Shown here: in pieces, positions 57,501-64,000 of the stretch
Position numbering within the stretch: position 1 is the stretch's first letter
How the letters are laid out: the number at the start of each line of letters is the position of its first letter
DNA from: Phoronis australis
Taxonomy: Eukaryota > Phoronida > Phoronidae
Length of the DNA stretch: 64,000 bases
Direction of reading: 5' to 3'
Assembly (NCBI GenBank): GCA_002633005.1
Contig: NMRA01000170.1
Coordinates: 587,948-651,947 of the forward strand
Position numbers and translations under genes: made by a program
Notes under the pieces: generated by a model
Database searches by the model: none
What the model saw: the letters and a program-made list of their open reading frames with translations, nothing else
What the model was told of the DNA's origin: nothing

Positions 57501-58273
57501 AACTACGAGTTCAGTACTAGGTTTTTTATCTGTCTTCAAAAAACTTAGTTACGTGAAATGTGCGAAAGAAATTAATCTTCAGGAGGTTAAATTGTGTTTT
57601 ATATATTAAGTGATGTTCAGCCAAATTTAAAAATGACCCATGTGTCTCAGTTGTTGTTCATGTATGATTTTCTCTTTTGACCTTCATTCAGGAAGAGATT
57701 GTACAGATGTAGATCTGAACCTTGTTGGGGAATAAACTAATTTATGGGCACTTACTATTAGTAGTTTCAATTTCTAAAAGCATTTATATATGTTTTGGGA
57801 AGGAAAACGAACTGTTTATGAAATTACCATTTACGATTGCATTTTAGCGCACCTTTTGTAGAGTTTAATAGAGCATTGCAACTCACCCCCTGGTAGTGGA
57901 CTTGCCGAGTTTGGTGTTTGAGAAGGAATGCTGAACCTCTTTACAATTTTGTGCTATTGAGCACGTTTGCAAAAAATAACTATTTTGCTGTCCAACATCA
58001 ATGTTTTTATGGGATCTGTGTGAATGAAGAGGGAAACTAAAGATAAATTTTGAAAGGACAACACCCAGCTGCATTTGTGAATGGTCAGATAACAATAAAG
58101 TGTTGTTGACATTATGCTGGGTTTTGCCAACTTGTCAGAATAACATTTTTTGATTTTGACAGGTCAACCCTCAAATTGACAACACTGACCTTGTTATGAC
58201 ACAGGACATGGCAACGGAGACATCTGTAGGTGGCGAACTGAAAGAGAGAGAGCTGGAGAGCACTCGGTTGTAG
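50239..58273 (+). CDS. RNF217: RBR-type E3 ubiquitin ligase, RNF217-like
   Basis: Join 50239-51594, 53256-53457, 55051-55224, 56944-57143, 58163-58273: 2043 bases, 680 residues plus TAG, all phases consistent. I chose ATG 50239 (ACTATGG context); the open frame extends upstream only from non-ATG codons. Residues 1-290 are acidic/Ser-rich and probably disordered with a GGGGGDGDGG run. RING1 starts at Cys291 (CSVCFE), the IBR follows (CSKCYLEWCFLCEAPWH), and RING2 is CPKCKIFIERISGCDHMTC with the predicted thioester cysteine Cys461. After RING2, YRFKPNQPGQRRLIRGG and a hydrophobic segment (residues 523-554) with a basic KRRRIKKQIKKRR stop-transfer match the RNF217 arrangement. RBR ligases accept ubiquitin from E2 onto the RING2 Cys before passing it to substrate; the hydrophobic segment suggests membrane anchoring. 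Substrates unknown. RNF19 is the main alternative but has a different post-RING2 part. Confidence 0.92.
52626..52990 (+). repeat. Dispersed ~400-bp repeat copy in RNF217 intron 1
   Basis: It contains CCTAGAAAAATGTCCAATTT, TGGCCAACTTCAAAATG, GATTCATATGAAACTTTC, TAGTAAACTGTAACTGC and CATGGTCATGTGACC. It is colinear with 32.19-32.60 kb. Confidence 0.65.
53256..53457 (+). CDS. RNF217: RNF217-like exon 2: RING2 with catalytic cysteine
   Basis: Residues 453-519 plus one base. The acceptor is TTGTGCAG and the donor is CTGG|GTAATA. It carries SGCDHMTCQHCGAEFCYLCG, with Cys461 predicted catalytic, and IFRSIKFIGNHYKKLSVFGC. Confidence 0.93.
53458..55050. other. RNF217 intron 2
   Basis: No additional gene or named repeat seen. 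The other long introns (51595-53255, 55225-56943, 57144-58162) are likewise without recognised coding content apart from the repeat at 52.63 kb. Confidence 0.5.
55051..55224 (+). CDS. RNF217: RNF217-like exon 3: membrane segment
   Basis: Residues 520-577 plus one base. The acceptor is TTATTTTCAG and the donor is AATG|GTGAGT. It encodes LLCLPVITAAAIAAGTAVVG and LGTIALPVWGAY then a dense basic stretch. Confidence 0.88.
56944..57143 (+). CDS. RNF217: RNF217-like exon 4: Cys/Trp-rich cytosolic tail
   Basis: Residues 578-644. The acceptor is TATTTCAG and the donor is GCTCAG|GTGAGT. It starts APCSCSICTTT and continues with WQQDPCQHMWHQP. Conservation of this tail outside close relatives is unknown to me; the phase agreement on both sides supports it. 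Confidence 0.75.
58163..58273 (+). CDS. RNF217: RNF217-like exon 5: terminal exon
   Basis: Residues 644-680 and TAG at 58271-58273: VNPQIDNTDLVMTQDM and LKERELESTRL. The acceptor is TTTTGACAG. It is followed by a short 3' UTR with poly(A) signals. Confidence 0.78.
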   Translation, partial: VNPQIDNTDLVMTQDMATETSVGGELKERELESTRL

Positions 58274-58423
58274 TCAGGTCATGTGATGTCAAGGGGGACA
58301 GAGAACTTTGAATACTCATCTATGTATGTTTATCATATTCATTAAGTGTGAGTGCTGTAGTATTCAATAGATGTCAGCAGCATCTTTTGACTTGACCTCA
58401 TTATGGGGTTTTTCGTTTATGTA

Positions 58424-58447
58424 AATAAAGCATAACATACAAATAAA
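58424..58447 (+). terminator. Poly(A) signals of the RNF217-like gene
   Basis: Two AATAAA hexamers at 58424-58429 and 58442-58447, 150-175 bp after the stop codon. Confidence 0.75.
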
Positions 58448-60870
58448 GCTTTTTCATGGTGGGGTCCATTGACTGTGTGCGTGTGGTGTAACATTTCAAT
58501 TTTATAAAGAACATTAATTTGATATTTTATCAATGAAAACCAATTGACAAAAGTGCAACAGCACCTTCAATGTTTACAAGTNTAATTTTGTGACTTTGAA
58601 TCATTTCAGGTTTTGGAGATGAATACTTTATGGAAAGTTGTATCGAGTAGTATTTGTACTTAACAAGAAGTACTGAAATGTTGTTTCTAGTTGTTTATGT
58701 ATGCTTGATGTACAGAGCTCTTACCTTTTTCAGTGTTTTCACTTATGATGCAGTTAACAGTGGTTGGTGCTGCCAGCCTTAAAGCTTATATTGTTGCGCT
58801 AATGAATGCTGTAAAGGCCTTATTAAAGCATTTTCAAATGCAGTGCATATTTTCTGCAAGAGCATTGTGGGCCTGTATTCCATAAACAGTACATGTTGTG
58901 AGTGTCTGTAAAGAGCACTGGTGTAGCACAAGGGGGCGTAACGCCGCCTACTTCTTCCAAAAAAGTTAGATAGTGATTCATTAAGCTAATTCGCTTAGCT
59001 GATCCTACTCGTTCAACCCCCCCTCCCCAAGAAGAACGGGGTAATGGCGATGTCGGTAATAGTGGGTGAGGTGGCTAAATTGGCGATTGGAGACGAGGTA
59101 ACAAATCTGGTGGTGCCCTGTGTGCCTGCCCTCATTGTTCTATACACCTGTCTATAGCAGTGCTTGCTAGACATCCTAAAGACTGTGACTGCTGTTAAAA
59201 GGAGAGTACACCGTACCACCTCAATGTACCAAGTATACCAGACCAAAGTCGTCAATTGTGGAGAAATTCTGCCACGATTTTAGTTCAACTTAATGCAACT
59301 TTTCAACTTATTGTTGTTAATGACTCATTTTGAATGCCGTGTCTGTAAATAGGTATTAGTTAAATAGGTATTAGTTTGACTTAGTGAATGTTATGTTTTG
59401 CAAACAAAACATGGGGTACATGTAAGTAGTAGTGCATAATTAAGATTCAAGTTAGATTCTTTGTTGCGATGTAAACTAGGACACGTGCAATGCTGTCTGA
59501 AAGGTGTGGATGATTTGTGATTAGTAAATTAGTTTAAGTGTGGTTTGATGATGTAATATCATTGCAGAATCCTGTTTATTAGTGCATAAAATAGTGGAAT
59601 GCAGCAAAAGCATTCGTTTTGATGTGATAACATAAATTTCAATGCAATTACAATAAAGTGTCTATTACTCACGACTTGTAATGTGTGAAATGATGGTTGG
59701 GTCTTTGTCTCTTCTGGTTAAAAATACAAAAGTAACAAAACTTGGAGCTTATTTGCTATAGACATGTAATCTTGGCCAAGGCAGACAAGAATGTTAAAGC
59801 CACATTGAAGCACGTTGTGTTTTTAACAGGCGTATTTTCTCTAACTTGCAAAGCAATGTCTTTGTTGCTCTACATTATGAAATATAACACAACATCTGCC
59901 TTGTTTTGGTCATACAGCCCACCTAATTATACACAATTGTATTAACAATGCTTCCTGAACACTGAGCTTTGCAATAACATGAAAATCAGCAGGTCTTTGT
60001 GACCTGAGTAAAATCCCAGGTCACATTTCAAGAATTCTGGTCACACTTACTTAAGTTACTAGCTCCAGTTCATGACACGTTGGGGACTAAAATAAAAAGG
60101 TTACAAAAACGGGTGTTGGTTAGTTGAGTGTTCGCCTTTGAATTTCATTTGGCGACTAAGTGAACTGATTCTGTTCAGATATTTTTAAAATAACGGGTCC
60201 ATCAATTAGCCTCTATTTTGATGCATTATGGAGGGAAGTGTAAAAAGCTTAGTTTGCACAAGTTGAAATTCCCAATTACGCAAAAATCTCGGCAAGCATT
60301 TCCAAAGTTGAGGTTGCAAATATGACTAGCATCTCGTTGCATCGAGCCCTGCTCTAGCATAGTGAAAACCCAAAAAAAATCCCGGCTGGATCAAAACAAC
60401 CTGATGGGAATTTAGAAGGAAATAAGCTTCCAGAAGATGAACAAACTTCGTACTCAACCACACGGAGATAACGAACATAGCTTGTCGAGTCTGTGAAAGG
60501 GAGTGATGTAGTCTGATGGAATCTGATGGTGACCATTGGTAGTCATGATGTCGGAGTTAAAACTGCAATAATGGACTTATAATACAATGAAAAGATTTAG
60601 TGTTGTGTCCACATAGCAGGAAGTTGAGCACAGCTAGTAACATACTACACCATGAAATATCATTTTCTAAGCCCATCTCAATTTCAGTCAACCAGCTAAG
60701 CTGATCTGGTCATTGGGCTCTATTGGATTCAACTTGCTTTATGCATCTCCTCTATTACTGAAGACGCTCGCGACGACACAAATCCAGTTCCATAGAGACA
60801 TCCTCGCTGCACACTTTTCTCCACACTTGAGAAACTCTGCAAAATTGACTTTGTTCGCTCCTTGCAGTTT
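58448..60870. other. Intergenic region between RNF217 and ANAPC11
   Basis: The two genes converge here. A short GC-rich palindromic piece GGGGGCGTAACGCCGCC lies near 58931; otherwise no feature. The last hundred bases before 60870 are probably ANAPC11 3' UTR. Confidence 0.35.
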
Positions 60871-61061
60871 TTAATTATTCTGAGCAAACTTCCACTCTTG
60901 TCGACACATTGGACAGAGCTGTTGTACATTCTGTGAGTGGAGCCACTTGACGATGCAATGGATGTGAAAACAATGAGTGCATTCTCCCCACACCAGGGGG
61001 CAGTCATCTCCAGGTAGTTTACAGTCATGACAGCAACCATCAAAAGGCATGCGGCAGATTC
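60871..61061 (-). CDS. ANAPC11: Anaphase-promoting complex subunit 11, terminal exon (partial)
   Basis: The acceptor is TTCTTGCAG|GA (AG at 61063-61062) and the stop TAA is at 60873-60871. The 62 encoded residues are nearly the family consensus: ICRMPFDGCCHDCKLPGDDC, PLVWGECTHCFHIHCIVKW and QLCPMCRQEWKF. This is the RING-H2 fold that recruits E2 enzymes within the APC/C, which marks cyclins and securin for degradation. The usual protein has about 84 residues, so about 21 N-terminal residues (the strand that pairs with the cullin-like APC2) come from an exon not found in this window. Entry is in phase 1 within a Gly codon. Confidence 0.94.
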
Positions 61062-61955
61062 CTGCAAGAATAATTTATCAAGAATGTTGATCATAGCACA
61101 CACATCTGGATGTCCTGCGTTCACTGTTAAGAATTATGGTAATTTTTCACCTATTTAGCACATCAGTTTATCAACAAAAATAAAGACTACAAACTTCTAG
61201 TTCACTTATAGCTTGGTCTGTACCCTGTAGATGTCATCATGCAATTTTTCTATTAATTTTTGTATTAATTGCAGTGAAGTGCTAGTAATTGACCTTTGAA
61301 AAATGGAAAATGACAATTTTGGCAATTATTTTTGTGTGAAATAAGTGAAGAACAACGGTACTTGAAAAACAATGAAAAAGAATATATGCACTTGGAAACA
61401 ACTAAAATAAACCTCAGGTCACTTGTAATCGTAAAAACTTTAATTCGAGAATGAACACACCCATTCATCAGTAACTATATTATTGAAGGCAAGCACATGA
61501 CCCACTCAGTCTAAGTATTTTTGTCCCCAGATATTAAAGGATACGATAAGGTGTGAATAGAACCATTTTCTATTTATGAACAAAATTAAACATTTAGTAA
61601 AATCAACTTCATCTAGTTGAAAAGCGGCCACTAAACAAAGATTCAAACACAACAAGATATTCACTTGGGCAAAATAAATAGCCAAGTCAATTCAATTCCC
61701 AACCAATAATACCCCAATGAACACTGCATCCAGCCAATGAGTGCTTTCACAACAGCTGAGCCAGAGTTACGTGATCTAGAAATATGTAGGGGTGGAAGGT
61801 ATGTTTGGGAATGGCAACCAAGTTGTGTATGGTCTTGTACATGAGGAACAGTTTGTTTTGAGCACATCTTTCTTGAGGACTAAGCCATTTGAGACGCAAC
61901 AGAGGAGTATCTGGAGTGGTCAATCAGGACGTAACCTGGCTGCTCTATGCTGTAT
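61062..61955. other. No exon found upstream of ANAPC11 exon
   Basis: I searched the minus strand for the short conserved ANAPC11 start (MKV..W..VA.W.WVAND) and did not find it from here to the window end. Otherwise AT-rich sequence. Confidence 0.3.
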
Positions 61956-62770
61956 TCTTTCTATCTTGTTAATATTGGAGAGTGTTGAGGGATCCCAGAC
62001 ATTGGAGGAATATTAAGTTTGCACCTCACTAGTGATGTGTAGGCCAAGGCTTTTGTTTCACGTGGTGCATATTTGAGGTTCCGTTTAATGAAGCTAAGAG
62101 TTCTGTTTGCCTTAAAGGTGATTGTGTCTATGTAAGCATTCCATGAAAAATTATTGGTAGAATGACCCCAAGGTAAGGGGCTTGATTTATGCATTTGAGT
62201 GGTGAGTTGTGAAGACTGTAAGTGTGTATATTATGGGGACATGTTTTCTGTGGACACGTAGAATATTGCATTTGGAAATACTGAAATCCATTTTCCCGGA
62301 TTTTTCCCAGGAGGCTAGGGAGTCTAAGACTTGTTGAAGTATTTGGCAATCATGGGGGAAGCAATAGGTCTATAGAGGACTGCATCATTGGCAAAGAGAC
62401 GGATATTTGAAGAAATGGGTCGAGAGGCCGTTAATATAAAATATGAAGAGTGCAGGACCAAGGACAGAGCCCTGGGGCAACCCTGACTGAACTTGGAAGG
62501 AATTTGAGAAATCGCCATCGACAATGAATCTCCGTGTTCTGTGAGATAGAAATGAATGGTTCCAATTGTAGGTGAGACCCCTTATACCACAGCATCTGAT
62601 CTTCTCCAAGAGCCTTGGATGAGATACTCTATATCAAAGGCTTTGGAGAAGTCTAGCATCACAGCGTCGATTTGAGTGCCTGCCTCCATTAGTGCCTCCT
62701 TGACTATCGATTCTTGCCAGACAAGGGATGGATTGGAGAATAATTGAAAGAACATGACAACTAAAGTCAG
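61956..62770 (-). mobile_element. Non-LTR retrotransposon remnant, reverse transcriptase domain (CR1/Rex-like)
   Basis: Minus-strand frames give, in order, a RTRRFIVDGDFSNSFQVQSG and LPQGSVLGPALF block (RT motif), LFANDAVLYR (the usual ADD site reads AND), YSLHNSPLKCINQAPYLGVI and TFKANRTLSFIKRNLKYAP. At least two frameshifts. Same family as 4.88 kb. Confidence 0.85.
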
Positions 62771-63383
62771 CTGATTGCCCTACCCGGCTAGGGCCTGACC
62801 ACGACGACTCAAGTCATCTGGCCGTATTCCTTGATCTTTTTAGGACTTAACCCTCGTAAACTATATATGATGGAGAATATGAGGTGCGTGTTATAATTTT
62901 TTTTAAAAAGATTAATTCAGATAAGCTCCTTGCCGCAGCCAAGCAAAAACCAATTGATCAACACTGAACAACTCAAGGATGATCATGGTCAGGGAGGCAG
63001 GGATGATTGTAGATAGTGATCACCGTCCTTAGCTGGCCCAGTAGAGACGTAACGGAAGCTGACTAAAACATCAAAGTCGCGTTGTTATAAATACCTTTTG
63101 CGCATAGAGGGACAGTTAGAAGTCCGTCGATCTATTTAATTCCTTCCAACTCGACAAAATGCTCCTGTTGTCAAACTTTTTCTTTGAACAATCCCTCATT
63201 CAGTTCCCAAAATCAATAACTCGTGCGGCAGGTGGTATGATGTCATATCCTCTGGTGTGCGCAGTGTAAAAATGGCGAGTTAACGATTTTGGGAACTGAA
63301 TGAGGGACTGCTCGAAGAAAAAGTTTTATAACAGGAGTATTTCATCGAATTGGAAGGAATAAGACATCGACGGTCTCCTAAGG
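62771..63383. other. No gene recognised; local inverted repeat
   Basis: The segment near 63128-63210 (TTCCTTCCAACTCGACAAAA, TTTTTCTTTGAACAATCCC, TCATTCAGTTCCCAAAATC) is repeated inverted near 63285-63362. This indicates a foldback of about 75-bp arms with a spacer of about 80 bp. Confidence 0.5.
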
Positions 63384-63606
63384 CAGTGGCGGACCTAGGA
63401 TACCATAAGGGGGGCCCAACATGTTGCCTCGGGAAATTGGGCAAAACAGGGGCGGATCCAGGATTTTGAGTTAGGGGGGGCCAGGGCAGAGTATTAGCCA
63501 GGATTTTTCCCATCAGAAATTCGCACCCCCGCACTGCCAAATGGAATCTGGGAGAATTTTAGGGGGGCCGTGGCCCCCTTGGCCCCCCTCTAAATCCACC
63601 ATTGCA
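63384..63606. mobile_element. Nested G-rich MITE pair
   Basis: It starts CAGTGGCGGACCTAGGATA; a second left end GGGGCGGATCCAGGATTTTG lies at about 63450, and the right end reads CCCCCCTCTAAATCCACCATTG. The outer copy also occurs inverted at 15448-15518. Confidence 0.7.
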
Positions 63607-63894
63607 AAGCGCGGTATCTTTTGTGCGCGAGCTCAAAGTTGCGGGGGCTAGGGTTGTGCACCTTCGTCAGACTAAAAAAAATGGGGACATGGTTTCGCTG
63701 CCGGCTGGGGCCCACCTGAACTCAATATATCGTCCGGTTACCTATTTTCGTCAGGCTCCAAAGTTCGTCCGCCATCTTGTTTCGCGTGCAGCGCAACCAC
63801 GCGGGACTTAGCGTTCCAATTTGGAGTGCTCGTCTGCACGTTAGGTACTAACTTATCGGAAGAGACACGTATCAAAGTAATGAGACAAAAATCG
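63607..63894 (+). promoter_or_regulatory. Promoter-like CpG-containing region with possible short first exon
   Basis: The block CCGCCATCTTG (complement carries the YY1-type AAGATGGCGG) sits in CpG-richer sequence near 63769. Downstream, ATG at 63880 is followed by four codons and a good donor, AAATCG|GTGAGT (GT at 63895). It may be the start of a + strand gene leaving the window, or a minus-strand promoter. Weak evidence. Confidence 0.25.
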
Positions 63895-64000
63895 GTGAGT
63901 TTACCGATTGTTTTTTAAAACCACTTAAAAATCAGTAGATTTTACTAATTCACTTTTTTGTGCGTTTTCAGAAGATGTTTTCGAATTTAAATTTTCTTCC

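Overview
The window is genomic DNA from a metazoan, most likely a marine invertebrate. It has spliced genes with GT-AG and some GC-AG introns, AT-rich introns of about 0.1-4 kb, and many fragments of non-LTR retrotransposons (CR1/Rex-like and L1/Tx1-like) and MITEs. I cannot fix the phylum from the sequence alone. There is no bacterial gene organisation, CRISPR array or virus. I saw no undescribed enzyme system; the most unusual structure lies in splice-site architecture and layered mobile elements.

Layout. 1-2.9 kb: no gene recognised. 2.9-4.0 kb (+): the last two exons of a single-pass (type II) membrane protein with LDL-receptor class A modules. 4.5-9.9 kb: palindrome, two LINE remnants and a head-to-tail pair of inverted-repeat elements. 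11.04-11.23 kb (+): a decayed copy of the membrane-anchor exon of the LDLa gene. 12.3-15.5 kb: dispersed repeats and a 185-bp direct-repeat pair. 16.8-39.3 kb (-): a complete 20-exon prolyl oligopeptidase (PREP) gene, which reconstructs to 710 codons with an intact Ser/Asp/His triad. Its introns hold a 5'-truncated L1/Tx1-type insertion with a perfect target-site duplication, a hAT-like MITE with an 8-bp duplication, and several minisatellites, two of which duplicate splice sites. 39.6-39.8 kb: a candidate + strand promoter and leader exon (CRE-like site, TATA box, splice donor) head-to-head with PREP. 39.8-50.2 kb: repeat-rich, no confident gene, one small assembly gap. 50.2-58.3 kb (+): a five-exon RBR E3 ubiquitin ligase most like RNF217 (680 codons), with C-terminal membrane segment and poly(A) signals. 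60.87-61.06 kb (-): the last exon of ANAPC11, the RING-H2 subunit of the anaphase-promoting complex. 61.9-62.8 kb (-): a LINE reverse-transcriptase remnant of the same family as the one at 4.9 kb. 63.4-64.0 kb: a MITE and a CpG-containing, promoter-like end.

The genes are ordinary cellular genes (cytosolic proline-specific peptidase, membrane-anchored ubiquitin ligase, cell-cycle ubiquitin ligase subunit, surface receptor-like protein) and show no operon-like cooperation. PREP and RNF217 are neighbours in divergent orientation here; both also lie on human chromosome 6q, which may reflect old linkage.
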